A stretch of DNA of 64,000 bases from Nakazawaea peltata (Eukaryota > Ascomycota > Pichiomycetes > Alaninales > Pachysolenaceae), in the NCBI GenBank assembly GCA_001599355.1, contig BCGQ01000003.1:436468-500467 (forward strand). The letters run 5' to 3'. Shown here in pieces: positions 1 to 10,389 of this stretch. A program made the position numbers and the translations under genes. The notes below the pieces were generated by a model. It saw only the letters and a program-made list of their open reading frames with translations, was not told where the DNA came from and made no database searches. The number at the start of each line of letters is the position of its first letter. Within the stretch, counting starts at the first letter, position 1.

Positions 1-136
1 TATCACGTTCAACATCGAATTCACCAGACAGAATTGAATCTGCTGCTCCTATATCAGTTTCCATGGCGTAAGAGGATGAATCAACGGTATGGTCGGCTAT
101 ATTCAGGTCTTTTTTGAATATGTTTTCGTTATTCAT
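1..136 (-). CDS. N-terminal fragment of an unidentified protein
   Basis: An open minus-strand frame begins at a real ATG and runs off the left edge, giving 45 residues. The visible part is polar and acidic, with no signal peptide or motif. A TATA-like stretch (TATAAATA on the minus strand, near 275-282) lies about 140 bases upstream of the ATG, as expected for a promoter. Soluble acidic N-termini of this kind occur in many fungal permeases and regulators, so no function is proposed. That it is a gene start is inferred from the ATG, the open frame to the edge and the upstream TATA. Confidence 0.5.
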   Translation of the reverse strand, partial: MNNENIFKKDLNIADHTVDSSSYAMETDIGAADSILSGEFDVERD

Positions 137-1446
137 CACTGTAAAGCGCGGAGGGGTGATTTTTAATAAAAAAAAATAGCAGTTGGTGGGCTGATTTGAG
201 CTGTTTGAAGTATATCAATAGATAGATAATTAACTACAGAGAGACGAAGACGATTAGAGGATGTTTAAAGGGTATTTATATTTACAGTGCTGAGTTTTCG
301 AATTTTGGGGGGGAGAGGGGTTAGTATTGCAGAAAAATTTTCGAAAGAGGGATACAACAATATTTTGGTGCGCTAGTAAAAACACTTTTTTTTTGCGTGC
401 GCCAGTACTATGAACAGTGTTGCGGCCTCAGTGTGAGGCTGGAAAAAGGTGTCACATGGGGAGCCGTTCATCCAGTTGAAACTGTAACTGGTTAGGGGAA
501 CAGATCGAGTTCTCCTACTTACTAAAATCACTCAACCCAGGCGAGCTCAAAAATTACGTAATTGTTTTGTTCAAGTAGAGATCTCGAGACTATTCCCATT
601 GTCCCAAAGCTTCAAAATGCACAGTAAGGCTATGTCCCTGGCGAGGTGCGCAAGGTGGAACGAAAATTTTTAAATGAATGTCAGAAATTACACTGTGAGA
701 ATTTTAGTTTACTCTGAGGGATTTTTGGGAGGTGAGGTTTTTTTTTTTTTTTTGGTTTTTGCGTAGAGGTTTGCAAATTTTCTTGGGTATTTTTTTATTT
801 GTGCAGCAGATTCCGCTGCGCGAGACGTTCCAGTTTAGGATTAATTTGAGTGACGAATTTCCTTGAGTAGCGAAAGTCAAGCATTGACTATTGTTTGCGT
901 TCAAGAATTTACTATAAACGAAGATTTGATTACACGGAGATGGACGAGGTGAAGGTGCGGGATTTATGAAATAGCATGAGGTACATTTCAGCGTCTTGGT
1001 TGTGTGGTTGGCTTCTTCAAGATTATTTTGAAATTTATTTTGTTGTCGAGTCGTCGAAAGGTGTCTCGAGATTTGTTCAATTTTAATGTTGGGGGGTGTG
1101 TGAATCCCCTCGGTGTTTCCCCTCGCAGATAGTTTTTTTTTCCGTTTCGAACCTGTGTGTTATGTTTTGTTTTCCTCTTTTTTTGTTTAGAAATGATTTT
1201 CCACAAGTATCGAGCAACTAACTGATTTTTGATATTCGTAGTTTGCTCATGAAGGATGACCTGGTGTTACGAGGTAAAGATGAGATGTCTAAATATATGT
1301 ATTAAATGCAGATAATGATGCGAGTTTGGTGTAAATCTAGAGAGAGAGCATTATTGTTTGAGGTCTATGAGATGATATTGCGTATTAGTGTTGTTTTTCA
1401 GTACGATCTCTTGTTCTATTATTGACCTCTTTGTTTGTAAGATTTT
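137..1446. other. 1.3-kb intergenic region, no gene seen
   Basis: This region lies between the start of the left-edge gene and the 3' end of TMA23. It holds T-rich tracts (a long T run near 737-754), a short hairpin CCAGTT/AACTGG at 473-492, and one copy of a recurrent motif (TTCGTAGTTTGCTCA at 1235-1249). The frames of 60-75 codons inside it start at non-ATG codons and resemble nothing. No tRNA or snRNA signature was recognised. Confidence 0.5.
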
Positions 1447-2130
1447 TCATTTCAAGTTCTTGACTTTCTTAGTGGATTTGGTTGACTTCTTTTGTTTCTT
1501 TTCAACTTTACTAGACTTGATTTTGTTCTCTGTCAGTTTCTTGTCTTTCTTCTCCTTCTTCTCTTTCTTCTCTTTCTTCTCCTTCTTCTCCTTCTTCTCC
1601 TTCTTCTCCTTCTTCTCTTTCTTCTCTTTCTTCTCCTTCTTCTCACTCTTGTCTGTCTTCAATTTCTTCTTCTCATTCTTGTCCGTCTTCAGTTTCTTCG
1701 GTTTCTTCTCCTTCTTCACCTCCTCATCTCCAATCTTTCTCTTCAACGACTTCCTAATCAACTCATCTGTAACCATAACACTGGTCACCACCTTCTGCTT
1801 AACTTGTAACTGATCAGTATTTCCAACTGTCCCTGCTAACCCCTCTCCCTTCACAAACATCTTATACAAAGGAGATTCATTTTCTTTCATTCCACTAACC
1901 TTCACCTCATTCTGTTTAAAGGTGATATCAGTACTAGACAGCATCACATCCAACCCTTTCAACTGCCCATCAAATACTCTCTCCCACCATGCATCTCCAT
2001 CTCCGTGATCATGCCCAAGTCCCTTGGTATCTTTCTTATGTTTCACCAAGATCGGTTTCTTCAACCCACCTTTCTTCAACAGCTCTCCTTCTACCCATCC
2101 ATACGACTTCAAATACTCCCTAGAGTCCAT
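1447..2130 (-). CDS. TMA23: TMA23-like nucleolar ribosome biogenesis protein
   Basis: This matches yeast Tma23, a nucleolar G-patch-like protein that acts in 40S ribosome biogenesis. The N-terminus (MDSREYLKSYGW, then GGLKKPILVKHKKDTKGLG and the WWERVFDG stretch) follows the Tma23 pattern closely. I start at the ATG that gives MDSREY. The frame is open a further 20 codons upstream to another ATG, but that extension is not part of the family pattern. The C-terminal third is a very lysine-rich tail built from repeated Lys-Lys-Glu triplets, as expected for a nucleolar protein but unusually regular. It is divergent from PRP24. About 227 residues, similar to the S. cerevisiae protein. Confidence 0.88.
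   Translation of the reverse strand: MDSREYLKSYGWVEGELLKKGGLKKPILVKHKKDTKGLGHDHGDGDAWWERVFDGQLKGLDVMLSSTDITFKQNEVKVSGMKENESPLYKMFVKGEGLAGTVGNTDQLQVKQKVVTSVMVTDELIRKSLKRKIGDEEVKKEKKPKKLKTDKNEKKKLKTDKSEKKEKKEKKEKKEKKEKKEKKEKKEKKEKKEKKDKKLTENKIKSSKVEKKQKKSTKSTKKVKNLK
1542..1653 (-). repeat. 9-bp (KKE) coding tandem repeat in the TMA23 tail
   Basis: On the plus strand the DNA reads as near-perfect repeats of CTTCTTCTC and CTTTCTTCT, coding for about a dozen Lys-Lys-Glu units. The 9-bp period keeps the frame, so copy number can change without breaking the protein. The opposite strand shows long Phe-rich open frames here, which are artefacts of the repeat. Confidence 0.85.
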
Positions 2131-2299
2131 TGTGTTCCCCCGGTTAATCTTCTCCAATGCTTCTCCATCTGGCCTTTTGATCTTCTCCATCTGGAGAAAA
2201 AATTTTTAAGGAGAAGATTTTCAGCCTTCCCAAAAGGGAAATTTGATATTTGAAGCATCTTCTGCTAGGAGATGAGTTTATGGAAGGGTGAAGCAAGCC

Positions 2300-5170
2300 A
2301 TGGAGACCGAGATTATCGAGAGTTTAGAGCTCATTGGAGCTAACCCGTATGTGAAGGAACCACATGAGAGGCTTATTCTGCTGCTTTCAGCTCATTTGGA
2401 GACTCTGGAAGTGTCAGAAGAGCTCTCTTCAGCCTGGAGAAGCTTCAGTTCTTTACATTATCTTAAGCGGAGCCAATGGGACCAATGGAGGCAGATTGAA
2501 GACACTGTAGAGGTTTTGGAGATGCAGATTGAGCAGGATCCAACTTGGGTCGAGCCATGGCTCCAATTGATCGAGAAAATGGGTCCATCTAAAGACCTCT
2601 TTGAGAGGGCCATCGCTCTGACTAGTGGCGATATCGAAGGCGTTGGACGTGTCATATGGCTGTATGTTGAATTTGTGGAGAGTCAAAGTGATGAAGAGGG
2701 GGTTAGACTGTTATATAAGCGATTTTTAGCTTACCCACATCTCAGGGTGGATGATACGCTTGCTAAGTATTCGAGTTTTGTATCTGGATCTCAATTTCTG
2801 ACAAATTATGAGAAAGAAATGGTGGAAGCCTCGGGAATTGTGAAAGAAAGTCGACAATTTTTGGATCTTGTACAACCATATGAAGTGGGAGTGCTTTCTC
2901 ATAGTTCAGAAGCTCAGTTTTGGATCGAATATTTGAGCTTGAAAGGTCATAAATTATTGAAAAATCCACTTTTTGTCGTAAGTTTATTGGGACGAGCAGT
3001 AAGGGACAACGATTCTGTAGACTTTGTAGGAGTTTGGGAAATTCTGGTTAGTATACTTGACGAGCTCAATGCTTCGGCAGAGGTTATTCAACCTGTTCTT
3101 TCCCGTTTTATCAAGAGATATCCACTTAAATGCCAAAGTTGGGCTCTTTTAGTGAATCATATTGAAGATTGGAATGCGGAATCGACATTTGAGTCGATCA
3201 GAGGTCAGATTAAGACGACTCTGATCCTTCCTAATAAAGATATATCCTTTGTAGAGAAGAAATTATTGATTAGAGCCATGATTTCTTGTATGAAAAGAGC
3301 CCAAAAGGTGTACGATGATGATTTGAGGTACTACTTCAGGCTTTCGATCAAGCTGAATGATATTTATGGGTCTATAAGTGAGCAGATAGTTCGTTTCTAT
3401 GATCTTGTTGGTGATAAAGTGAAATGTCTCGAGTTTCTGAGGCTTTTAACTGAGGATGGGGCTGCTGGGAAACGATTGGAGACTTGGATATTAAGATTTG
3501 AGATGGAAATGAAATATGGGGGAGCAAAAGGGTTGACCAAAAGTTTGAAACTGGGATTATTAGCTGCTCTGAAGATTACAAATGGTGATAAATTAGTAGA
3601 ATACGTAGAAATGTATGTAAATTTGGCGTTTGGACCTGGTGAAATTGCTATATTTGGCAGATTATTGAGGAAAACCAGACAAGCCTTTGGGGAGTCATCA
3701 GTTTCGAGGAAAAGGAGAGCTGATAGCGATGTTGAGATGGATCTGGATACAATGAGTAATGAAGTTCAGAAACTGGACTCATCAGCTCCTCTTGAATCGT
3801 CGAAAAAACAGAAATCCGAACCCCCAACTAGAGATCGTGAACATTTGACTGTCTTAGTTAAGAACCTACCCGTGAATGTAACACAGAAGCAAGTGGAATC
3901 ATTTTTCAAAGGTTGTGAACCTATTAATAACCTTGAATTTGTTGATCTGGGTGATTCCAAGAGTCTGGTGATCGAATTTGGTTCCACTCAAGCCATGCTT
4001 CTGCTGCTCACAAAGAATTACAAAAAGATTGGGGGTAATGAAGTAGTTGTAGAACAACAATTCAATACTACGGTGTGGGTGACTAATTTTCCACCGGAAG
4101 TAGATCGTTCATGGCTTCATGACTTGTTCGAGACAGAGATTGGAGGTGTTGTCAGTGTGCGTTTACCGTCTACGACGGCGAGAGCTTCTAGGAGATTCTG
4201 TTATGTTGAATTTACATCTGGAAAATCTGCTTCGGAGCTGGTCTCTAAACTTAATGAAAGGGTTTTTGATGAATACTCGTTGGTAGTTAAGATTTCCAAC
4301 CCTGGCCTGAGGAATGAGAGGATCGAAATGGTACTGATGGAAGAAGGAAGAGAGTTGTTTGTTGGAAATCTTGATGGGGCTGTTAGTGAGGAAGATTTGA
4401 GGGGTGTATTTGGTGAATGGGGAGTAGTACAGAAGGTGGCTTTGCCTCGAAAGAAAAGAAGAGGCGTCGTCAATGATTCTGGTGATACTGACTCCCAACC
4501 TCTTAATGATGGTTATGGTTTCGTAGTGATGGAAAGCGCGGAAGCTGCTCTTAAGGCTGTGAATGAACTGAATGGGATGATTTTAGGAGATTCTGCATTG
4601 AAAGTAATGATTGCTAGAAAGAATAAGAAAGCTACTGTCATTAGAGATGATGAATCAGATAGCAGCAAGATTTCCAAAGCTGGCAAGCCTCATAGAAGTT
4701 CATCCGACTCTTCTGTCTCTACTAGATCTTTAGTAGTTTCTGATCTTGCGGAAACTGTTCGTCCTGAGCAACTTAAAGCTTTATTTGAGACGGTCGGACC
4801 TGTTCAAAGGATTGCGTTCCGTCCTGAGTCAAGAACAGCTGTAGTTGAATACGAGAAAGTGAGTGACTCCGGACTGGCTATGTTTAAATTAGTTGGACGT
4901 AATTTGGATGGGAAGGTGATTCAGATTCGAGAGATGAGTGGAAATGGTGAAAGTGGTAAAATGGAAGGGGGCGTTAAACTTAACAGGAGACAGAGAAGAG
5001 AAATGATGAGAAAGAGTGGGGTCAGTGGTGGATCATCTGGGGATTCCAAAGATGTTTCTTCTGGAGCCGCTGAATCCAAAGTGGCAGAGTCCGAATCTAC
5101 CGAATCTAACACTTCTTCGCGTCCACTATCCAATGATGATTTCAGAAAAATGCTTCTAGGATCGAAATGA
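2300..5170 (+). CDS. PRP24: Prp24/SART3-type U4/U6 snRNP assembly factor with HAT repeats and RRMs
   Basis: This is a U6 snRNP protein that anneals U6 to U4 and recycles U4/U6 for splicing in the nucleus. Residues 1 to about 460 are helical, with tryptophan- and tyrosine-rich HAT-like repeats (for example WVEPWLQLIEKMG, VIWLYVEFVES). RRM1 starts near 513, RRM2 near 590, RRM3 near 683 (RELFVGNLDG) and a fourth RRM-like domain near 808. The protein ends in SNDDFRKMLLGSK, the conserved tail that contacts the Lsm2-8 ring. At 956 residues it has the SART3 layout and is about twice the size of S. cerevisiae Prp24, which lacks the HAT part. The ATG chosen is the first in frame; only a GTG lies upstream. 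Confidence 0.9.
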   Translation: METEIIESLELIGANPYVKEPHERLILLLSAHLETLEVSEELSSAWRSFSSLHYLKRSQWDQWRQIEDTVEVLEMQIEQDPTWVEPWLQLIEKMGPSKDLFERAIALTSGDIEGVGRVIWLYVEFVESQSDEEGVRLLYKRFLAYPHLRVDDTLAKYSSFVSGSQFLTNYEKEMVEASGIVKESRQFLDLVQPYEVGVLSHSSEAQFWIEYLSLKGHKLLKNPLFVVSLLGRAVRDNDSVDFVGVWEILVSILDELNASAEVIQPVLSRFIKRYPLKCQSWALLVNHIEDWNAESTFESIRGQIKTTLILPNKDISFVEKKLLIRAMISCMKRAQKVYDDDLRYYFRLSIKLNDIYGSISEQIVRFYDLVGDKVKCLEFLRLLTEDGAAGKRLETWILRFEMEMKYGGAKGLTKSLKLGLLAALKITNGDKLVEYVEMYVNLAFGPGEIAIFGRLLRKTRQAFGESSVSRKRRADSDVEMDLDTMSNEVQKLDSSAPLESSKKQKSEPPTRDREHLTVLVKNLPVNVTQKQVESFFKGCEPINNLEFVDLGDSKSLVIEFGSTQAMLLLLTKNYKKIGGNEVVVEQQFNTTVWVTNFPPEVDRSWLHDLFETEIGGVVSVRLPSTTARASRRFCYVEFTSGKSASELVSKLNERVFDEYSLVVKISNPGLRNERIEMVLMEEGRELFVGNLDGAVSEEDLRGVFGEWGVVQKVALPRKKRRGVVNDSGDTDSQPLNDGYGFVVMESAEAALKAVNELNGMILGDSALKVMIARKNKKATVIRDDESDSSKISKAGKPHRSSSDSSVSTRSLVVSDLAETVRPEQLKALFETVGPVQRIAFRPESRTAVVEYEKVSDSGLAMFKLVGRNLDGKVIQIREMSGNGESGKMEGGVKLNRRQRREMMRKSGVSGGSSGDSKDVSSGAAESKVAESESTESNTSSRPLSNDDFRKMLLGSK

Positions 5171-5382
5171 ACTTATTGTATATATAATGTAATATATGGT
5201 ATTTAGTGTCATCGGTAATGCAAGATCATGCATAAACTAACTTTAATTAAGATCTCGGTAAAAAAAAGTTCTGAAAAACGGTTTCAAGAACACTCTCCAA
5301 ATTCATTCAAATTCATTCACAAAGTTCTACACCAAATTTCCTATAATTTTATTCTAGTATTATACAATCAGAGGATCATACC

Positions 5383-8300
5383 CTATTCAGTCAATTGACC
5401 CTTCAACTCCTTCAACTCCCCAATCAATTCGTCAACAAACGTCTTATTGCTCTTCTCGAAGATCTGTTTCTCCTCAGCAGTAGTTGGAGCGACTCTCAAA
5501 CTTAAGAATTTCGGGTGCGAGAGTAAATAATTGAATACACCAATCAACGATTGACGTTGTTCATCGGTATCCAAACCAGGAATGAACTGGATCAGCTCAT
5601 TTCCATCGGCTCCAATTTGCAGATTCAGATGATAAGACAAAAGATATTCATCGACATCCAACAGTTGTAATACTTTATTCAAAAAGATGATCTGGCCAGT
5701 CTCGCGAACAGTAGCATTGGTGATGACAATTGAATCACGGAACCAGTTAGTGAGGTTGGTCTGGATCTGTTGAGCGAAATACGACACAAACATCACCAGT
5801 TCGGACATGATTCGATCTCCAAAAATACTCAAAGCGGTCAAGACAATACTCAAGATGCCGTCGGTCCAAATATGGTGATAATTAGGAGCTTCATGAGCGA
5901 GAACTCCACCCTTTTGGATCATGACGGACATTGGACTCTCGACTAAAATGGAGAATAAGCCGTGAGTGAGTAATCTTTCGGCAATTTGCTTGACTGAGAT
6001 GAGCTCAAGGATGAACATGAGACTGAGATCGGCAAGCACAGGTTCACCATCGATTGTAGAGAGATGTGAACTTGAATAGACGCTGTAAAGAGCTCTGATC
6101 AGGCCATGTTCAACGAGGCTTTCTCCCATACAAATACGAACATCGACTGGAAGAGGTAATCTCACAAAGGTTTTAGTGATGGACAAGACCAAAACCAGGT
6201 CTGATAACAATTTGTGGATGGAATCAGAAGTTGGAGAAGACGAATTCGACCTTTGCAGTTCATGTTGAAGAGCCATGAGTAAACTTTTGATACCTTTAGC
6301 GACAATTAAGGCAAATAAGTCGATGAAGACTTGAGAATTGGCCAGATCTCCAACAGTTTTAGCATCAATTGTCTTCAAGACAGTCAATACTGTTCTGAAA
6401 AGAGGTCTTTGAAGTTCTGAATTGGTCGAAAAGGTCAAGAAATCACGACATCCGCCCAAAATCTTCACCAAAACATCGGGTCTACCGGCTCCAAGTGACA
6501 GTTTGTAACTGACAAAGAACAGAAGCTCGACTCTCTCTTTATAAAGAGCTGCTGCTGCGCCTGGAGAAGCCTTTGATGGATCTTCCCATGTCAATAAGGT
6601 GGCAACGAGATCCAAAAACAGAGGAACTAAAGGTTTAGTGGTCTTGGTGCAATAAGAAGTGACTAAGGCACCGAAAGCTTTAGCTACAGTGACCTGAGAC
6701 TCAATAAACTTGACCTGGATGGACATCGAAATAAGTCTTGCTCTGAAGTCGTCCCATTCAGGTTCCAATCTGAAGAGCTCATCCATGAGAGTCGTATCAT
6801 AGACAGAATCGACACCGAAACGGTGCAGCTTGACAAGGTTTGATCTATGGAAAGATGAGAGTTCATACTGAGGCCATTTCAGTTGGAATTCAGAACTTAA
6901 TGATGAGGTGAGGGCATGGTCGGTGCCGGTGATGGTGAAATAACCTCCAATTGACTCCAATATCTCAGGTTCTGTGAGTAAAGACTCGATCATTTGGAAA
7001 CACTCGTCATTTCTGAGCACAAAGAGGTAAAGCAGTAAAATCTCGGTGATCTTTGAGATCAATTTGAGTTCGTATGAGATCCTGATGAGTTCGGAGTCGT
7101 CCAAAGTGTCCCATGGGGTGGATTTGTTCAGTTTGATACGGATTTTGAGCTGACGAATGAGCTCTGATATGAATTGTTTGTCAGCACCGTCTTCTTTGGC
7201 AGTAGTCCATGAATTGAACAGGAGGGAGATGCTTTCAAGGAGATGGAGACCAACGGAGTCGGGGAAGTTGTTGAGACGGGATGTTTGGGATTTGAGGATG
7301 GACAAAATGGAAGAAGAAGCTGAGGAAGAAGCGGCGACGGCTGAGGGTTTGCTCAAACCCTTGGCGACTTTAGTAGATCCCTCCTTGGTGTCCTTGGTCT
7401 CCTTGGTCTCCTTGTTACTACCCTGACTAACTTCTCTCCCGGTGATCATCATAACACTCAACCCCTCCTGAACATTGCCCTCCATAACAGCAGCAAAGAA
7501 ATCATAAATACAAACCTTCATCAGATCCTCATCAAGATCATTCTTCAAGTCAACACTAAGACTACTGATCAACACCTTAGCATGATAATTGCCCAAATGA
7601 GAGAGCAAAGAAGGTGGCTCTGAGGGCCATTTGGCACGCACAAGACTGGTCAAACATTCAATCACAAGTGATCTCAAGTTATGGCATTGAGAGTAGATCT
7701 GAACGAGGTGTTTGGAATGTAAAAAGATGCTTTGTTCAAGTGAGGATGGTCTGAGGTTGAGAGTTGATCTGGTAGTGATGAGGAGAGTTGATAATTGGAA
7801 AGCTGTGTGGGTCCAATTGTTGAACCAGATGGAAGCACTTTCGGAGGATTCATATGATGGGAGGATCGAAGTGAGCGATGAGAAGAGGGAGAGAAGAGGA
7901 GTGTGGGAACGGATATCTGGGGAAGAAGATGAGGAAGGTGATAAGAATGAGTTGATGATATGGTTGAAAGAGGAGGAGAGAGAGGCAGGAGCAGGAGCAG
8001 ATGTTGAGTCTGATCTTCTAGAGATCAGCTTAGGATCACTGAGAGCTCCGGACTGAGTTCCAGATGCTCCAGATGCTCTTGAGATTAATATCCGACTGAA
8101 ATACTCCCCAACCATCGTTCCAACCTTGCCCTTCTCACTTAATTCACAATACTTCCAATGCTCAAAACTCTCAAATATCTCCACCAAATGAACAGTCAAC
8201 TTCTCCATGACTTCCTCCTTCTCTTTCTCGCTCACAACGGATCCCAGTTGAAGACAATTCCCAAGCAATCCACAACTCAACTCAATGACAGACAAAGTGA

Positions 8301-10389
8301 GCCCATATGAGCCGTGGACCAGCTCGATAGCTCCTAAGATGACCGAGATATCTCCACCTTTGGACCCATTCTGAACAAGAGTCGAAGATCTCAAGTACAG
8401 CCAGACTTTAGGTGCGAAATTCTCGAGCATCGACGAGAGGAGATTCATAGCAGGGACCAACTGGTCAACGAGACGATATCCCAAGAGTTTATCGACTAAC
8501 CCGAACACCACGTCGAAGATATCTCCGTCTACAAAGGCACTCATCACCAGAACGGTGTCTTCTTGGACAGATTTTGGACATTGCTCCATAATTCTGGTGA
8601 GGAGGGTGAAAATATCGGTGATGAGATCGATCTGATCGGTATGACGTGGATCGAAATGCTTCCCTAAGCTTTGGAGAACCCTTCCGAGCATGGAAAGTCC
8701 GTTATATTCATATAAAAAGATGACAATCTGTTCACCTTCGGTATCGGAAGGAATCAATTTCAGTTTAGTACCTTTCTCGAGCACCATGGACAATTCTCCT
8801 GGCTTTTCAAATGGAGGAACGACTTCAAGGTCCTCATTGAGTGTTATTAACTCGCCATTTGTCTCGTCAAAGCTGTATTTGTTGAACAAATCCAACTCCT
8901 TGAAGCCTTCCATGTACGATTTGAGCACAGACAACTCCTCGTATCCAAACACACCGTTGAGGTTACAAATCTTGATATAAGAACTGACAGAGAGGGGAAG
9001 TTTGGCTCTTGAAAGAATGAGCATCCGTTCGGAAGTCTCATCGGTGAAAAACCGTTTGAGAATATGCTTTGGAGAGTCGGAAAGAACCGTTTGAAGAACG
9101 GTCAGCGTCTCTTGAGTGAGCTCAACATACGGAAGCATGGAGATCACATACGATCCAAGCACTGCCGTGTAGATAGAGTCGGTCTTAAGGACGTTGTGCG
9201 TATCAATGATGGCCTGGCAAACTCCGATCTCGTCGGCTTTAGCAGCAAATGCAGTGTAATATGGTTTCAAGTCGCCGTCAAACAGTTCAAGTATGGCCAG
9301 AGCAGCTGGATTGGTTGGGTAAGCATTGACGACGAGCGATTTACGGTGGAGAATGAAACTCCAAGCATACACGACCATCGGGTTAGTAGGCTGAGCAGCT
9401 AAGAGATGAGTTATCTCATGAAGAATAGAAGCGTCGTTCATATAAGAAATGTCATCGTTAAGGTCGCCAAAATTCGAGTCCAAATCGATGATGAGGATGG
9501 AAGCGATGGTCGAGAGCAGGACCAAGGTCTCGAGAAGGTCAGGATTGACTACTGGAGCCAAGATAGAGAGCCCGTTAGTGGCAGTGACCAATTTGAACCA
9601 TTTCAAAGCGAGATGTTTAGTGGTGATCGAGTTCAGGAAGAGGGTGATGAGGAGGCGGAGAAGGTCCATGAGGAAGAGAGCCGAGGCCGAGACAAGGGCC
9701 TGGTCGTCCTCTGAGAGGATCTCGTCGATGGTGGAGGAGAATCGAGAGAGACATCCTGAGACGTAGTCGAGATCGGTGGCTAATTGCTGGGCGAATTTGC
9801 GAAGGACGGGGGAGATTTGGGGATTGGAACGGTTTTGAATGAGGGTGGTGGAGAATTGGAGGTATGAACGGGACTGGTGGAGGACTGAGGTTGTGTAGAG
9901 GTTGATACGGGAGGAACTGCTTGGAGAAACAGCACCAGAAACGGCTCCGGAGGCAGCGGTGGACCCGGTGGAACCACTGGTGGAACCAGCGGTGGCCGAC
10001 CCAGCGCCTACAGCCCCAGGTCTCAACATTGAAACACTCCCTCTATCCTCCTCCTCAGGTACCCTCAGACAAACCTCACTCACCACCCTTCCAACCTCCT
10101 CAACTTCCATCCCCAATAATTCCGCAACCTTCAGGGCATCCTCAGCTGCTCTAGCGCTGAGCTCATACTCGACGCCACGCACCACAAACTTCGACCCGAG
10201 TTTCTTGACCTCTTTGGCATCTGATTGGCGTTGGAAGGGTCTCGCCAGCTTCAATATTGGCAGATTCGCCACCACAAACTCATCGACCGCCGCCAAAACT
10301 TTTGGGTCAGACGAGTTATTGAACGCGGCAAACGCATGATCGATGGTGAAAAAGGGTGGCAATTTCACCGGATTCGTGTTACTCGGCAT
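5383..10389 (-). CDS. NUP192: Nup192 inner-ring nucleoporin
   Basis: A 1668-residue alpha-helical solenoid protein matching Nup192 (Nup205 in animals), a large scaffold of the inner ring of the nuclear pore. The length equals the family norm (about 1680). The N-terminus (LPPFFTIDHAFAAF) and the C-terminal segment (LSHPKFLSLRVAP, then a charged helix) follow the family. There is no signal peptide, membrane segment or zinc motif. Two serine-rich linkers, near residues 120-160 and 770-810, look like flexible loops. It is convergent with PRP24, with about 210 bases between the stops. The start is a real ATG. Confidence 0.9.
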   Translation of the reverse strand: MPSNTNPVKLPPFFTIDHAFAAFNNSSDPKVLAAVDEFVVANLPILKLARPFQRQSDAKEVKKLGSKFVVRGVEYELSARAAEDALKVAELLGMEVEEVGRVVSEVCLRVPEEEDRGSVSMLRPGAVGAGSATAGSTSGSTGSTAASGAVSGAVSPSSSSRINLYTTSVLHQSRSYLQFSTTLIQNRSNPQISPVLRKFAQQLATDLDYVSGCLSRFSSTIDEILSEDDQALVSASALFLMDLLRLLITLFLNSITTKHLALKWFKLVTATNGLSILAPVVNPDLLETLVLLSTIASILIIDLDSNFGDLNDDISYMNDASILHEITHLLAAQPTNPMVVYAWSFILHRKSLVVNAYPTNPAALAILELFDGDLKPYYTAFAAKADEIGVCQAIIDTHNVLKTDSIYTAVLGSYVISMLPYVELTQETLTVLQTVLSDSPKHILKRFFTDETSERMLILSRAKLPLSVSSYIKICNLNGVFGYEELSVLKSYMEGFKELDLFNKYSFDETNGELITLNEDLEVVPPFEKPGELSMVLEKGTKLKLIPSDTEGEQIVIFLYEYNGLSMLGRVLQSLGKHFDPRHTDQIDLITDIFTLLTRIMEQCPKSVQEDTVLVMSAFVDGDIFDVVFGLVDKLLGYRLVDQLVPAMNLLSSMLENFAPKVWLYLRSSTLVQNGSKGGDISVILGAIELVHGSYGLTLSVIELSCGLLGNCLQLGSVVSEKEKEEVMEKLTVHLVEIFESFEHWKYCELSEKGKVGTMVGEYFSRILISRASGASGTQSGALSDPKLISRRSDSTSAPAPASLSSSFNHIINSFLSPSSSSSPDIRSHTPLLSLFSSLTSILPSYESSESASIWFNNWTHTAFQLSTLLITTRSTLNLRPSSLEQSIFLHSKHLVQIYSQCHNLRSLVIECLTSLVRAKWPSEPPSLLSHLGNYHAKVLISSLSVDLKNDLDEDLMKVCIYDFFAAVMEGNVQEGLSVMMITGREVSQGSNKETKETKDTKEGSTKVAKGLSKPSAVAASSSASSSILSILKSQTSRLNNFPDSVGLHLLESISLLFNSWTTAKEDGADKQFISELIRQLKIRIKLNKSTPWDTLDDSELIRISYELKLISKITEILLLYLFVLRNDECFQMIESLLTEPEILESIGGYFTITGTDHALTSSLSSEFQLKWPQYELSSFHRSNLVKLHRFGVDSVYDTTLMDELFRLEPEWDDFRARLISMSIQVKFIESQVTVAKAFGALVTSYCTKTTKPLVPLFLDLVATLLTWEDPSKASPGAAAALYKERVELLFFVSYKLSLGAGRPDVLVKILGGCRDFLTFSTNSELQRPLFRTVLTVLKTIDAKTVGDLANSQVFIDLFALIVAKGIKSLLMALQHELQRSNSSSPTSDSIHKLLSDLVLVLSITKTFVRLPLPVDVRICMGESLVEHGLIRALYSVYSSSHLSTIDGEPVLADLSLMFILELISVKQIAERLLTHGLFSILVESPMSVMIQKGGVLAHEAPNYHHIWTDGILSIVLTALSIFGDRIMSELVMFVSYFAQQIQTNLTNWFRDSIVITNATVRETGQIIFLNKVLQLLDVDEYLLSYHLNLQIGADGNELIQFIPGLDTDEQRQSLIGVFNYLLSHPKFLSLRVAPTTAEEKQIFEKSNKTFVDELIGELKELKGQLTE

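Noticed and set aside
290-522. Possible 5' UTR intron of the left-edge gene (GTAAGT, TACTAAC, CAG on the minus strand)
   Set aside because: A TATA-like element lies downstream of the 3' splice site, so transcription probably starts after it. The signals are short enough to be chance.
1388-1813. Long Phe/Leu-rich open frames on the plus strand
   Set aside because: They are the reverse-strand image of the Lys/Glu repeat of TMA23.
5383-10389. Several 60-145-codon frames opposite NUP192
   Set aside because: They mirror the codon structure of NUP192, lack conserved features and in several cases lack a sensible start.
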